Counted from the stretch's first letter, positions 1-8,104 are shown. The stretch: DNA of 36,674 nt from Bacillus norwichensis (GCF_014836955.1 NZ_JACSPV010000042.1:1-36674), one strand, 5' to 3'. Numbers and translations are program-made. Notes: generated from the sequence alone by a model not told the origin.

Positions 1-43
1 ATTTGACACCCCGCATCATACCAAGAGGGCTTTTTCTGTTCAA
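1..43 (-). CDS. possible 5' end of a T-box-controlled gene (partial)
   Basis: Downstream of the T-box terminator, an open frame starting at TTG (41-43) reads leftwards off the window edge, beginning M-N-R-K-S-P-L-G-M-M. A GGGGA stretch lies upstream, but its spacing to the TTG is poor. Only 14 codons are visible, so the family cannot be named. The real start may lie further left. The AUG specifier of the T-box predicts a methionine-related product. Very tentative. Confidence 0.2.
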   Translation of the reverse strand, partial: MNRKSPLGMMRGVK

Positions 44-78
44 GTCCCCGAAAATCCTTCTAACAGGAATGCTCCTTT

Positions 79-125
79 AAATTAAAAACCCCGTCCTCAG
101 ACAATTGATTGCCTAAGGACGGGGT
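79..125 (-). terminator. T-box attenuator terminator
   Basis: On the minus strand a 9-bp GC-rich stem (CCCCGTCCT at 89-97 paired with AGGACGGGG at 116-124) is followed by a T-rich tail ending near 79. It sits directly after the T-box core and is the regulated terminator of the leader. Confidence 0.9.
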
Positions 126-380
126 ATAATTATCCCGTGTTACCACCTTAATTCACTAATAACTCACATTATCAGCCTCGATAAGTACAAGGAGAATGAA
201 TCAATCCTATACTTTGACATTTATAACGAGTGCCAAATCTCGTCAAGGTCTAATTCATTAACTGAAAGTCGACTCAGCTACTCAAAGGCCATTTTCAATC
301 AACTATTTTCTGCTTCTTTTCAGCTACTGAAGCTCTCTGTAAGAAAATGATGGTTGACCTACTTTCCTCATCATCGCGTT
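80..380 (-). promoter_or_regulatory. T-box leader, methionine specifier (AUG)
   Basis: A tRNA-sensing transcription attenuator reading leftwards. In transcript order it shows the usual 5' motif GATGATGAGGAAAGTAGG (near 375), the AGAGAGC bulge (about 333-341), then GAAA-ATG-GCCTTTGAG, where the triplet at 290-292 sits in the specifier position (compare GAAA-GGC-AUUCUUGAG in the B. subtilis glyQS leader). The T-box core AAGGTGGTAACACGGG lies at about 134-149. Its TGGT can pair with the ACCA end of a tRNA with discriminator A, as in tRNA-Met. An intrinsic terminator follows at 79-125. Uncharged tRNA-Met should favour the antiterminator and expression of the gene left of the window. Confidence 0.88.
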
Positions 381-551
381 TTGAAAATATTTTTTTCTTA
401 TTATTACACAATAATATAAAATTTAAAAGCTAAATAAAAAATGATCGTACGTTTGTTTTGAACCAAATGCCCATTACTCCATTCAGCACGTAACGGCAAG
501 TTGGCCTCCAAGATGAGAATCACTTTCTTTCAATTGAAAGTATTAATACCC
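381..551. other. AT-rich gap between T-box leader and yuiC
   Basis: Very AT-rich near 390-440, where the T-box promoter should lie (TATTAT/TAATAA-type -10 candidates on the minus strand, no clear -35). No coding region or RNA gene was recognised here. Confidence 0.4.
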
Positions 552-584
552 AAAAAAGGCTGCGGATTCAATCACCCGTCAGCC
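552..584 (-). terminator. yuiC terminator
   Basis: The minus strand reads GGCTG-a-CGG, a 10-nt loop, CCGCAGCC, then TTTTTT: an 8-bp stem with one bulged A directly after the yuiC stop. Confidence 0.85.
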
Positions 585-591
585 CTTCATT

Positions 592-1233
592 CTAATCTTC
601 TGTTTTCAAGTAAGACTGCCTGAACACTTGCATCGCCTCATCTTCATTCAAGGCTGTCAATTCTTCTTCCGTTATTTTTCCAGTTCCTTTTTTAATGATA
701 TGCACATCTAGCGTTCGTTTTCCCCAATTGCTATATACTTCATCAACAGTATCATAATAAAGATCAAGTTTATTGCCTTTAATGGCTGAACCCGTATCAG
801 CAACGACGCCATATCCATATCCGGGAATAAATAAAATGGTCCCGATCGGAAATACCCCTGGGTCCGCAGCTACCGTTGAATATAAGTCTCTTTTCACTTT
901 TACTCCTGAATATGTAATGCCATAGGAAGGATGTCCAGGCTGTTTTCCTGTGGATTCCTCTCCCGCCGTATACCCAGTTGCAACAACTTTTTTTATCGGA
1001 TATTGAGACCAATCGAACGCCTCTTCCAATGGTTGTACTTCGTTCTCCACAAGTTTCCCAGCTGGGACTGTATCAGATGCTGGCTCATTCTCCAATTTTT
1101 TCGAATCTGATAAAAACATTTCGGCAGTCGTTTTTAAATCCATGCCTGACAATGATTCAAACGTCGCCCCTAAAGCTGCTGTAAATAAAAGCAGCATCCA
1201 TAATCTCCTAATATACAAGTGACGCGTAAACAT
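592..1233 (-). CDS. yuiC: YuiC-like 3D-domain protein (secreted, Sps/MltA-like)
   Basis: 213 aa. An N-terminal hydrophobic segment (about residues 10-25) suggests a membrane anchor or signal, followed by a low-complexity linker and a C-terminal 3D domain (about 80-190). The three Asp residues that name the domain are visible: in [11 protein letters not shown], in [10 protein letters not shown] and in KLDLYY. The fold is the double-psi barrel shared with MltA lytic transglycosylases; B. subtilis YuiC is a muralytic protein linked to stationary-phase survival and spore resuscitation. The ATG is supported by AGGAG 7 nt upstream. It is followed by its own terminator. It is the leftmost complete gene and begins the yui-yum-yut synteny. 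Confidence 0.88.
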   Translation of the reverse strand: MFTRHLYIRRLWMLLLFTAALGATFESLSGMDLKTTAEMFLSDSKKLENEPASDTVPAGKLVENEVQPLEEAFDWSQYPIKKVVATGYTAGEESTGKQPGHPSYGITYSGVKVKRDLYSTVAADPGVFPIGTILFIPGYGYGVVADTGSAIKGNKLDLYYDTVDEVYSNWGKRTLDVHIIKKGTGKITEEELTALNEDEAMQVFRQSYLKTED

Positions 1234-1355
1234 TCATTCACTCCTCTCAAGGCTATTGTTCCCTTTTTTTGAGGAGGTTTATTCATTTAATGTAAAGGAA
1301 GACTGTATTTAAGAATAAGATTGAGCAAGGTGAACAGCCTTTTACCCATAAAAAG

Positions 1356-1389
1356 CAAAAAACGCCTGGATAAAATCCCTTAGGCGTTT
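1356..1389 (-). terminator. terminator of yuiB, downstream of repeat copy 1
   Basis: The minus strand carries AACGCCT...AGGCGTT with an inner GGAT/ATCC helix and a following TTTTTT. It starts only a few bases after repeat copy 1 ends, so the repeat lies between the yuiB stop codon and its terminator. Confidence 0.8.
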
Positions 1390-1390
1390 G

Positions 1391-1589
1391 CACAATTCAA
1401 ATGAGCCTTGGCGTATTTGCGTCCAGATTTCATCGAAGTGCGCTCGATAAATTCTCACTGAAAATCTGTGACATCCACCCGAAGCTTTAACTTCATTCAA
1501 ACGGGGTTTGCCCCCCTCACCGACTGGAATATTACTATGCATTTATCTCACAACTTACAGAAGTGGGAGACTTCTGCTGAATGAAGTTA
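1391..1589 (-). repeat. stop-codon-fused 3' UTR repeat, copy 1
   Basis: About 198 bp, matched by copies at 6365-6545 and 10894-11086. On the minus strand it opens with the yuiB TAA (1589-1587) as TAACTTCATTCAGCAGAAG. It then carries hairpins AGAAGT/ACTTCT and GGGGGCAAACCCC, a GAATGAAGTTAAAGC block, and a final hairpin CAAAT-acGCCAAGGCtc-ATTTG. A 66-codon frame inside it is not conserved in the other copies, so I treat the element as non-coding. It has no long terminal inverted repeats and no transposase gene. Confidence 0.85.
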
Positions 1590-1904
1590 AAACATTCGAT
1601 ATCCTTTTTTACGCAGAACCCTCATTGTAAATCCTGCTGCGATCGCTCCTGCCAAACCGCTTGACAATATGATCAAATCGGCTGCAGCGAGATGGGAAAT
1701 ACTTGTTCCCAAACTTGAAAAAGACGCTGATGGAGATGTGAAATAATCTATGACTTTCACTTTATCAACAATTAATATGGCGACAAGCGGATAAATAAAC
1801 GCCATAATCCATGTCATTCTCAACAGCATATTTAGTAAAAATCCAATCCCAAAAAATAGGACAAAAAATAATAATATTGATATCAACAGGACTGGAAGTG
1901 GCAT
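1587..1904 (-). CDS. yuiB: YuiB-like small membrane protein
   Basis: 105 aa when started at the ATG at 1904, which has GAGGGGG 8 nt upstream; the longer open frame to 1967 adds 21 residues with no ribosome-binding site. Two or three hydrophobic segments (about residues 3-25, 28-45 and 68-92), a short loop rich in Ser/Thr, and a basic C-terminus (RVLRKKGYRMF). No catalytic motif is visible. Position next to yuiC and overall length match B. subtilis YuiB, whose role is unknown. The TAA stop is the first triplet of repeat copy 1. Confidence 0.75.
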   Translation of the reverse strand: MPLPVLLISILLFFVLFFGIGFLLNMLLRMTWIMAFIYPLVAILIVDKVKVIDYFTSPSASFSSLGTSISHLAAADLIILSSGLAGAIAAGFTMRVLRKKGYRMF

Positions 1905-2110
1905 GGCTGTTTTCCCCCTCAATTTCACTTTCATACCAAGTTTACTGAATGCTTGACAGAGCGTCAATGCAAAGACTCGGACGAATTCATGACAATTATG
2001 AAGAAAGTGGGGACATCTAGCTAAGCACGAGCAAATGAAACGATTCCAGCCACCGCAAAAATCAGTTTTATAACCTCGGAAGGATTAGAATAGAACTGAC
2101 TAGATCCGTT

Positions 2111-2593
2111 TTAGAGAAATAATTTATAGGCTGTATATCCAAATTGATTGCCCGGGTTAATGGCATTCCTCTCTTTTTGAAGCGGTCCATACCCTCCTTT
2201 TATTAGCTCTCTAATCATAACAGAGGTATGTTTGTCAGCAAGAAGACTGTCAGGTGTCATCCAGCAGGCCTCTTCTAGCTCTTTCTCTTGAACAAGAACC
2301 GTTGTATTTTTCGGCTTGCAGGCAAAGATCATCATATTATCACTGATAGAGGATTGCAACACCCCTGTCCTTGCCCCTAGCAAACCAATCACTGTGCATA
2401 TGATCCCTGTTTCTTCAAGTATTTCTCTTTCAACCGCTTCATCCAGCGTTTCAGCAGGTTCTACAAATCCTGCGGGTAACGTCCACTTTCCCTTGGCTCC
2501 GCCGTATTTCTTTTTCACCACAAGCCATCGTCCATTCTGATCGAGAACCAATCCACACACAGCCAGCCAAACTTTTCCCCGGTCTTGATTCAT
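2111..2593 (-). CDS. NUDIX hydrolase
   Basis: 160 aa from the ATG at 2593 (GGGGGAG 6 nt upstream). A second ATG two codons earlier is too close to that site, and the longer open frame to 2704 has no ribosome-binding site. The Nudix box is complete: G-F-V-E-P-A-E-T-L-D-E-A followed by V-E-R-E-I-L-E-E-T-G-I (about residues 44-66), giving the metal-binding REx2EE core. Nudix enzymes cleave nucleoside diphosphates linked to another moiety; the substrate cannot be told from sequence. It lies between yuiB and yumB in the same orientation. The N-terminal sheet and a short C-terminal tail are typical of compact MutT-like proteins. Confidence 0.85.
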   Translation of the reverse strand: MNQDRGKVWLAVCGLVLDQNGRWLVVKKKYGGAKGKWTLPAGFVEPAETLDEAVEREILEETGIICTVIGLLGARTGVLQSSISDNMMIFACKPKNTTVLVQEKELEEACWMTPDSLLADKHTSVMIRELIKGGYGPLQKERNAINPGNQFGYTAYKLFL

Positions 2594-2779
2594 CCTCATC
2601 TCCCCCACACTTTCTGTAAAACTTTTTCCAGCAATCCGTTTTCTCCTATGTATTCCCTTAAGAAAAGTAAAAGACGTCAACCTTAAGAAACGAGCACAAG
2701 ACAAATCTTGATAAGGCAGTTCCTCAGACTACAATAACTTGATCTTAATCCTACGCCGAGTTAAAGCGCCACGTCCCTG

Positions 2780-3007
2780 TAGGCGCCGAGGAGGTCCTGT
2801 CGCTTTGCTTGCACTTGTACCTCCTGTACGGCGGCAGGCTCAGAACGCGACGTCCTGTCACTTCGCTTGCACTTGTACTTCCTGTACGGCGGCAGGCTCA
2901 GAACGCGACGTCCTGTCACTTCGCTTGCACTTGTACTTCCTGTACGGCGGCAGGCTCAGAACGCGACGTCCTGTCACTTCGCTTGCACTTGTACTTCCTG
3001 TACGGCG
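2780..3007. repeat. 58-bp tandem repeat, about 3.4 units plus a degenerate unit
   Basis: Near-identical 58-bp units begin at 2808, 2866, 2924 and 2982 (the last is cut off at 3007). Each has CTTGCACTTGTACTTCCTG, then TACGGCGGCAGGCTCAG, then AACGCGACGTCCTGTCACTT. A degenerate half unit lies at 2780-2807. Because 58 is not a multiple of three, overlapping long frames appear on the plus strand; none has a ribosome-binding site. There are no unique spacers, so this is not CRISPR. A decayed relative lies near 8168-8203. GC content is well above the flanking DNA. Confidence 0.9.
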
Positions 3008-3063
3008 TAGCTATACCTATTAATTCAGAATAAAATATTCCGAATTATAGACTTTCTCACTTT

Positions 3064-3093
3064 AAAAAAGACAGAATCCAATTAGATTCTGCC
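3064..3093 (-). terminator. yumB terminator
   Basis: The minus strand reads CAGAATC, a 6-nt loop, GATTCTG, then C and TTTTTT, just after the yumB stop. Confidence 0.85.
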
Positions 3094-3105
3094 TTTAAAT
3101 ATTCA

Positions 3106-4323
3106 TTACTTAAGCAAATTGAATTTCCCTTTTTTCATTGTCAGCGAAACCCCGCCAATCATGTAAAGGGCACGGTTGTCAATCATTTTCTTCATAAATG
3201 AAGCTTTTGTTCCTGTAACCTTTTTACCGAAGACAACACCAATAGCATCGTCATCACCAAGGGAACAAACAGTTCCTTTGTTATCATATACAAAGGCATT
3301 AACAGGTGTTTTTCCGTTAATAAGGCTTACCAAATTATTTGCAACAAACTCACCTTGCTGCATAGCAATTTGAGCAGTTGGCGGATAAGGGCGATTGATT
3401 TCTTCGTTGATGACGAGAGAACAGTCGCCAATAACAAATACATCAGATAAACCAGGTGCACGGAGGTCTGGCTCAACTTTTACTCTGCCACGCATATTTT
3501 CAATGCCGGATTCTACAATAATCGGGTTTCCACGTACTCCTGCTGCCCAAACTACTGTGCTAGCTTTGATCTCCTCTGTATCATCTTCACCTTTAGCAAC
3601 AACGATTCCTTCCGGAGTCGCTTCTTTAATAGCAGTACCAATGCGGAATTCCACATTTTTTCTTTCAAGTAATGCGGTGGCATATTCAACAAGCTCAGGA
3701 TCGAATCCAGGAAGAGCTGTAGGAGCAGCTTCCACACAGACTACTTTTACCATATCTTTTTCAATATCATATTCCTTACAGAGTTCAGGGATGCGATTGC
3801 CTAGCTCTCCAAGGAATTCTATACCTGTAAAGCCAGCGCCGCCAACAACAATTGTTAAGCGCTCAGGTTTTTGATCAATTTGATAAGTCGCGAATTGATA
3901 TTCAATATGCTCGCGGATTTGTCTAGCTGTATCGACATTCGTAATCGAAAAAGCATACTTATCAAGCCCTTTAATTCCAAATGTTTCCGGAGCTCCGCCT
4001 AAAGCGATTACGAGGTAGTCATAAGAAAGCTCATTTCCTTTTTCAAGTTGAATTGTTTTAGCTTCAGTATCAACTTTTAAAGCGGTGTCTTTTACGAAAT
4101 CAACTTTACTTCTGGCAACAACATTTGCAATATCATAACGGACCTGGTCAGGAGACAATGTACCGGCAGAAGCTTCATGCAACCATGTTGTTTCATAATG
4201 GTAATCATTTTTATTAACTAAAACAATGTCGGCATCATTATTTCCGAGCTGTTTTTGAAGACGTGTCACTGTCATTAATCCGCCGTAACCAGCGCCTAAT
4301 ACTACAATTTTTGGCTTTCTCAA
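3106..4323 (-). CDS. yumB: type II NADH:quinone oxidoreductase-like (YumB)
   Basis: 405 aa, membrane-associated FAD enzyme expected to pass electrons from NADH to menaquinone without pumping protons. Start chosen at TTG (4323), giving [15 protein letters not shown], with AAGGTGG 11 nt upstream; this matches the B. subtilis N-terminus, whereas the upstream GTG codons overlap the ribosome-binding site. Visible features: FAD-binding GAGYGG at residues 10-15, the NADH-binding Rossmann motif VVGGAGFTG near 158-166, GDCS near 295 for FAD, and the AQIAMQQGE block typical of NDH-2 enzymes. The C-terminal region ([11 protein letters not shown]) is amphipathic and could attach to the membrane. It is divergent from yumC, with an Fnr/Rex-like palindrome between them. 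Confidence 0.9.
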   Translation of the reverse strand: MRKPKIVVLGAGYGGLMTVTRLQKQLGNNDADIVLVNKNDYHYETTWLHEASAGTLSPDQVRYDIANVVARSKVDFVKDTALKVDTEAKTIQLEKGNELSYDYLVIALGGAPETFGIKGLDKYAFSITNVDTARQIREHIEYQFATYQIDQKPERLTIVVGGAGFTGIEFLGELGNRIPELCKEYDIEKDMVKVVCVEAAPTALPGFDPELVEYATALLERKNVEFRIGTAIKEATPEGIVVAKGEDDTEEIKASTVVWAAGVRGNPIIVESGIENMRGRVKVEPDLRAPGLSDVFVIGDCSLVINEEINRPYPPTAQIAMQQGEFVANNLVSLINGKTPVNAFVYDNKGTVCSLGDDDAIGVVFGKKVTGTKASFMKKMIDNRALYMIGGVSLTMKKGKFNLLK

Positions 4324-4670
4324 TCTAATCACTTCCACCTTTTCGTCTTATTATTAACATTTGTACGGTTGAAATGCATAGTAGGAAAAGTAATAATAAA
4401 ATTATGTGATGCACTTCACGTACGCAAGCAAAAAAATGTCACAAAAAATAGACATATGTCTCAATACATCATATGGCTTTTATATTCTTTTTTCAAGCAG
4501 TTTTTTGGAAGAATAACAATTCTGAAATTTATAAAACAAAAACTGTTTTTATTGCTTTTTTTCGGGTGTCCTTAGACCATTTTATATGACAAGATTATGC
4601 ATTGTATGGCACAATAGGAACGTGTTAGATGACATAATGAAGTTGTTTAAGAACTTAGGAGGGGTTTTCT
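4324..4670. other. yumB-yumC divergent intergenic region
   Basis: 347 bp separating two divergent redox genes, AT-rich throughout. It must hold both promoters. The one strong feature is the palindrome at 4405-4420. A 68-codon frame at 4369-4575 has no ribosome-binding site and a composition expected of AT-rich non-coding DNA. The yumC ribosome-binding site AGGAGGGG is at 4657-4664. Confidence 0.5.
4405..4420. promoter_or_regulatory. CRP/Fnr- or Rex-like operator
   Basis: TGTGA-TGCACT-TCACG fits the Bacillus Fnr box TGTGA-N6-TCACA with one mismatch, and also resembles the redox-sensing Rex site (TTGTGAA-N4-TTCACAA). It sits between yumB and yumC, where control by oxygen or NADH/NAD+ would make sense. 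The assignment is inference from the motif only. Confidence 0.4.
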
Positions 4671-5669
4671 TTGAAAGAAGATCAGCAAGTTTTTGATATG
4701 ACCATCATCGGGGCAGGTCCTGCTGGGCTGTTCACTGCCTTTTATGCTGGAATGAGGAATTCATCAGTTAAAGTGATAGAAAGTCTTCCCCAACTCGGTG
4801 GGCAATTGGCAGCCCTATATCCGGAAAAATATATATATGATGTGGCCGGTTTTCCAAAGATTAAAGCACAGAATCTGGTCAACAACCTGAAGGAGCAACT
4901 TAAGCTATTCTCCCAAACCATTTGTCTTGGACAATCCGTCCAAAATGTTGAAAAGCTGGAAGATGGAACTTTTAAATTGACAACTGACAAAGAAATCCAT
5001 TATTCCAAATCAATTATTATTACTGCGGGAATCGGCGCCTTCCAACCAAGGAAGCTGGAAGTAGAAAAAGCTGAACAATATGAAGAAAAAAATCTCCACT
5101 ATTTTGTAGATGACATGAAGAAATTTGAGGGGCAAAGAGTCGTTATTCTAGGTGGAGGAGATTCCGCTGTTGACTGGGCATTGATGCTCGAATCGATCGC
5201 TGAGAAGGTGACACTCGTCCACCGCAGAGATAAATTCCGTGCTCACGAAAGCAGCGTTAACCAACTTAAAGAATCTTCAGTTGAAATTAAAACACCTTTT
5301 GCCGCTTCAGACATTATTTGTGATGAAGATTCCATCAAAAAACTTGTCATCCAGGAAGTCAGAGGCGATGCCGTAGAAGAAATCGAATTAGATTCACTTA
5401 TCTGCAATTATGGATTCGTTTCTTCACTCGGACCGATTAAGGATTGGGGCATTGAAATAGAAAAGAACTCCATTGTTGTCAACTCCAAAATGGAAACAAA
5501 CATTCCAGGAATTTATGCAGCAGGCGATATCACAACATATGATGGAAAAGTTAAATTGATTGCTACTGGATTTGGTGAAGCACCTACAGCTGTCAGCAAC
5601 GCGAAAGCTTACATCGATCCAAAGGCAAGAGTACAGCCAATGCATAGTACTTCCTTATTCGATAAATAA
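4671..5669 (+). CDS. yumC: ferredoxin/flavodoxin-NADP+ reductase, thioredoxin-reductase-like (YumC)
   Basis: 332 aa, the essential FNR of Bacillus, which reduces ferredoxin or flavodoxin with NADPH. TTG start with AGGAGGGG 6 nt upstream. FAD-binding [14 protein letters not shown] at about residues 12-25, the SLPQLGGQL and YDVAGFP blocks, the NADP-binding [11 protein letters not shown] near 161-171 and the phosphate-reading HRRDKFRAH, then AAGDI near 285 for FAD. The redox-active CxxC of true thioredoxin reductases is absent, which separates this family. Length and C-terminus (QPMHSTSLF) match B. subtilis YumC closely. It is monocistronic and ends near the inverted-repeat element at 5752-5914. 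Confidence 0.95.
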   Translation: MKEDQQVFDMTIIGAGPAGLFTAFYAGMRNSSVKVIESLPQLGGQLAALYPEKYIYDVAGFPKIKAQNLVNNLKEQLKLFSQTICLGQSVQNVEKLEDGTFKLTTDKEIHYSKSIIITAGIGAFQPRKLEVEKAEQYEEKNLHYFVDDMKKFEGQRVVILGGGDSAVDWALMLESIAEKVTLVHRRDKFRAHESSVNQLKESSVEIKTPFAASDIICDEDSIKKLVIQEVRGDAVEEIELDSLICNYGFVSSLGPIKDWGIEIEKNSIVVNSKMETNIPGIYAAGDITTYDGKVKLIATGFGEAPTAVSNAKAYIDPKARVQPMHSTSLFDK

Positions 5670-5671
5670 AT

Positions 5672-5712
5672 AAGAAAAGTGCAAGCACCTGTTTATCGGC
5701 GCTGAACTGGAC
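5672..5712. repeat. remnant of a GC-rich dispersed Bacillaceae repeat
   Basis: AGAAAAGTGCAAGCACC followed by GGCGCTGAACTGGACA, a decayed version of the AGAAAAGCGCAAGCG...GCTGGAC family also seen near 20260-20375 and, inverted, inside 12796-13153. Confidence 0.5.
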
Positions 5713-5751
5713 AACAAAGCAATTTGTTCAAAATGTTAAACTTAAAAATAT

Positions 5752-5914
5752 AAAGAGGCTGGGACAGAACCATTTTAGGTAAAGGAAAATCCGAACTTTG
5801 ATTCAAATTTCTTCTAGGAGAAATTGAATCAGTTCGGATTTTCTTGTTTAAAGCTATTAATTTCTATAAATTCGTCTTTTAGGTTGATCTTTTTAGTTAT
5901 GTCCCAGCCTCTTT
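5752..5914. repeat. hairpin element with 15-bp perfect terminal inverted repeats
   Basis: AAAGAGGCTGGGACA (5752-5766) is perfectly inverted at 5900-5914. Inside, a second long stem runs from AAAATCCGAACT (5786) to AGTTCGGATTTT (5842). It lies between the convergent yumC and yutM 3' ends and, with T runs on either side, should terminate both. The GAGGCTGGGACA ends resemble terminator-like repeats common in Firmicutes genomes. No coding capacity. Confidence 0.8.
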
Positions 5915-5919
5915 TTAAA

Positions 5920-6282
5920 TTAACATTCTTCCGGCGTACCCGATACTTTAGCAGTTCGGAAAGATGAACCGCATCCACAAGATACAAGTGCGTTCGGATT
6001 ATCTATTGTAAAACCGCCGCCCATTAGAGACTGTTTAAAATCAATGACAGTACCAGCAACAATCGGCGCAGTCTCTTCATCAATGACAACACTTACTCCA
6101 TGTTGTTCGAAGAATGTATCCTTTTCGGCTCTTTCATGGTCAAGACTCATGCCGTATGATAAACCACTACAGCCGCCGCCGTTAATAGAAAAACGGAAAT
6201 TGGCTCCTTCTTCTCCATTTTCTTTGATCATTTTTTTGATCTGCACTGCAGCTGATTCGGTCAATGTAATTAGATCGCTCAT
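5920..6282 (-). CDS. yutM: HesB/IscA/ErpA-family iron-sulfur assembly protein (YutM)
   Basis: 120 aa A-type Fe-S carrier. The three family cysteines are present: C38 in GGGCSGLSY and C102/C104 in SCGCGSSF near the C-terminus; a further non-family C120 is the last residue. ATG start behind a strong AAGAGGGGGG. In Bacillus, A-type carriers hand clusters from the SUF scaffold to target enzymes. Here it sits among flavin oxidoreductases and beside NifU-like YutI, supporting a role in Fe-S supply. It is convergent with yumC, the two sharing the hairpin element as likely terminator. Confidence 0.92.
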   Translation of the reverse strand: MSDLITLTESAAVQIKKMIKENGEEGANFRFSINGGGCSGLSYGMSLDHERAEKDTFFEQHGVSVVIDEETAPIVAGTVIDFKQSLMGGGFTIDNPNALVSCGCGSSFRTAKVSGTPEEC

Positions 6283-6364
6283 GAATCTGCACCCCCCTCT
6301 TACGAGAAATGAAGTCCTTCCTTTATTATAAACCTAGATGTGGCTATTCTCAACCAATCGTTTT

Positions 6365-6545
6365 CAATCAAATGCACCTTGGCAAATTTGAACCCCTGAT
6401 TTTATCAAGCTTCGCTCTATAACATTCCTCTGAAAATCTATGGCATCCTCCGGAGGCTTTAACTTTATTCAGTCGGGGTTTGTCCCCAATCAACATGCTT
6501 TCTTCTCACCACTTACAAAAAAGGAAGACTTCTACATGAACGTTA
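6365..6545 (-). repeat. stop-codon-fused 3' UTR repeat, copy 2
   Basis: About 181 bp, similar to copies at 1391-1589 and 10894-11086. On the minus strand it begins with the yuzB TAA (6545-6543), then TAGAAGTCTTCC, the GGGGACAAACCCC hairpin, the palindromic CCTCCGGAGG and the closing hairpin CAAAT-ttGCCAAGGTgc-ATTTG. Unlike the other two copies, no clear intrinsic terminator follows it. Confidence 0.85.
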
Positions 6546-6779
6546 AAACATCGGATTATCCTCTATATATTGGTAAATGTTTTTGACCAAGTCCTCCGGA
6601 TTCTCTCCAGTGACCACTTCTCCGTTAACAAGAGCATACAAAGTTTCATCGCATAAATCGCAATGGTCCAGACAACCATATTCCATGATGTCCAAGTCTG
6701 GATCTTCTTCTAATTTTTGCATTGCTTCATACCCGCCCATACCAAGGTTACTGATGCAAAATTCTATGATAGGATTCAT
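6543..6779 (-). CDS. yuzB: YuzB family protein (DUF1450), small cysteine protein
   Basis: 78 aa from the ATG at 6779, which has GAGGTG 6 nt upstream; the open frame continues to 6860 without a ribosome-binding site. Four cysteines: C8 in EFCISN and C36, C40, C43 in YGCLDHCDLC, an arrangement able to bind a metal or form disulfides, as in thioredoxin-like [2Fe-2S] ferredoxins. The C-terminal half (ALVNGEVVTGENPEDL...ENPMF) is typical of the family. The function is unknown. Its place beside yutJ, yuzD and yutI hints at redox or Fe-S work. The stop codon is the first triplet of repeat copy 2. Confidence 0.88.
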   Translation of the reverse strand: MNPIIEFCISNLGMGGYEAMQKLEEDPDLDIMEYGCLDHCDLCDETLYALVNGEVVTGENPEDLVKNIYQYIEDNPMF

Positions 6780-6883
6780 TTGCTTCACCTCATTACCAGT
6801 CCTTATCCTACTCTTTTCGCATAGGTTAGTCAATTTGAAAGGCTTCCTAGCCCGCTCCAACGGATTGAAACATATTAATCCTG

Positions 6884-6912
6884 TTGTATATCAAGGTAGA
6901 TTCCGCTATACT
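6884..6912 (+). promoter_or_regulatory. yutJ sigma-A promoter
   Basis: TTGTAT, 17-nt spacer, TATACT, about 90 bp before the yutJ start. Confidence 0.55.
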
Positions 6913-7003
6913 GTACGTTGGATATAACTCATAAAACTGATACATATTTGTTTTTTCTTTACTTTACTATAGGATAATTAGACGGCAAAAGGAGATTGTT
7001 TGC

Positions 7004-8071
7004 ATGAAAAAATTAGTATTGCTGGGCGGTGGGTATGGAAATATGCGGATGCTGCACCGTTTGCTGCCAAATAACTTACCAGAAGACGTATCCATCACCT
7101 TGATTGATCGAGTGCCCTACCACTGTCTTAAAACAGAATACTACGCTTTAGCTGCAGGAACAGTATCAGATCAGGAAGTTCGCGTACCCTTTCCTGAACA
7201 TCCACGCCTTGAATTAAAATATGGTGAAATCACCAGTATTGATCTTGAGAACAAACTGGTTCATCTTGACGAAGATGAACCTACCCCATATGATGACCTG
7301 GTGATCGGTCTAGGCTGTGAAGATAAGTATCATAATATCCCTGGAGCCAAAGAACATACACATAGTATTCAAAATATAGAAAAGGCTCGTGAGACGTATC
7401 AAACCTTGAACAATCTGCCGGCTAATTCTGTTGTCAGTATTGTAGGCGGAGGCCTAAGCGGGGTGGAGCTCGCAAGTGAACTCAGAGAAAGTCGCGAGGA
7501 CTTGGTCATCAAACTATTTGACCGTGGGAAGATCATTCTCTCTGCATTTCCAGAAAGAGTCAGCCGTTATGTACAAAATTGGTTCCAAACAAACGGTGTT
7601 GAAGTCATTAATGGAGCGAACATTACAAAAGTAGAAGACCAGACCCTTTATAATCATGATGAGCCGGTTCATACAGATGTGATTGTTTGGACTGCTGGTA
7701 TCCAGCCAAACTGGATTGTGCGTGAATTGGATGTAGAAAAGGATAAGCAAGGTAGGGTCGTATTGACAAAGCATCATAATATTCCAGTTGATGAGCATGT
7801 GTATGTTGTTGGAGACTGTGCCAGCCTTCCTTATGCCCCTAGTGCTCAGCTCGCGGAAGGACAAGCAGACCAAATCGCTCAAATCCTTCAAAAGCGCTGG
7901 AGCGGACAAGAACTTCCAGCAGAATTGCCTACCATTAAGCTGAAGGGTGTTCTTGGCTCACTTGGTAAAAAGCAGGGATTTGGACTAATGGCAGAGCGTG
8001 CTATCACCGGACGTATCGCTCGGATTCTAAAATCAGGAATTTTATGGATGTATAAATACCATAATGGTTAA
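7004..8071 (+). CDS. yutJ: NADH dehydrogenase-like flavoprotein (YutJ)
   Basis: 355 aa, shorter than YumB but of the same pyridine nucleotide-disulfide oxidoreductase fold. FAD-binding LGGGYGN at residues 7-13; an ExxYYALAAGT block near 48-58; second Rossmann motif IVGGGLSGVELASEL near 147-161; VGDCASLPYAPSAQ near 264-277, which carries the FAD GD motif and the quinone-side AQ seen in NDH-2 enzymes. A Cys in PYHCLKTEYY near the flavin is notable. ATG start with AGGAG about 9 nt upstream. The electron acceptor has not been established. Its setting between yuzB and yuzD matches B. subtilis. Confidence 0.88.
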   Translation: MKKLVLLGGGYGNMRMLHRLLPNNLPEDVSITLIDRVPYHCLKTEYYALAAGTVSDQEVRVPFPEHPRLELKYGEITSIDLENKLVHLDEDEPTPYDDLVIGLGCEDKYHNIPGAKEHTHSIQNIEKARETYQTLNNLPANSVVSIVGGGLSGVELASELRESREDLVIKLFDRGKIILSAFPERVSRYVQNWFQTNGVEVINGANITKVEDQTLYNHDEPVHTDVIVWTAGIQPNWIVRELDVEKDKQGRVVLTKHHNIPVDEHVYVVGDCASLPYAPSAQLAEGQADQIAQILQKRWSGQELPAELPTIKLKGVLGSLGKKQGFGLMAERAITGRIARILKSGILWMYKYHNG

Positions 8072-8104
8072 AAAAAGCACCACGCGCGAAGCCCTCAAGT
8101 CAAA

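Noticed and set aside
1342-1542. 66-codon minus-strand frame inside repeat copy 1
   Set aside because: Copies 2 and 3 have stops in the corresponding frame, so the element is not coding.
2808-3007. CRISPR array
   Set aside because: The 58-bp units are contiguous with no unique spacers, and there are no cas genes nearby.
2739-3033. Two overlapping plus-strand open frames of 74-94 codons
   Set aside because: They are the 58-bp tandem repeat read in rotating frames; no ribosome-binding site and Arg/Cys-rich translation.
3395-3874. 159-codon frame antisense to yumB
   Set aside because: Shadow of a well-identified enzyme gene; Ser/Thr/Pro-rich and without a start signal.
4369-4575. 68-codon plus-strand frame between yumB and yumC
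   Set aside because: No ribosome-binding site, AT-rich composition typical of intergenic DNA, and it covers the divergent promoters.
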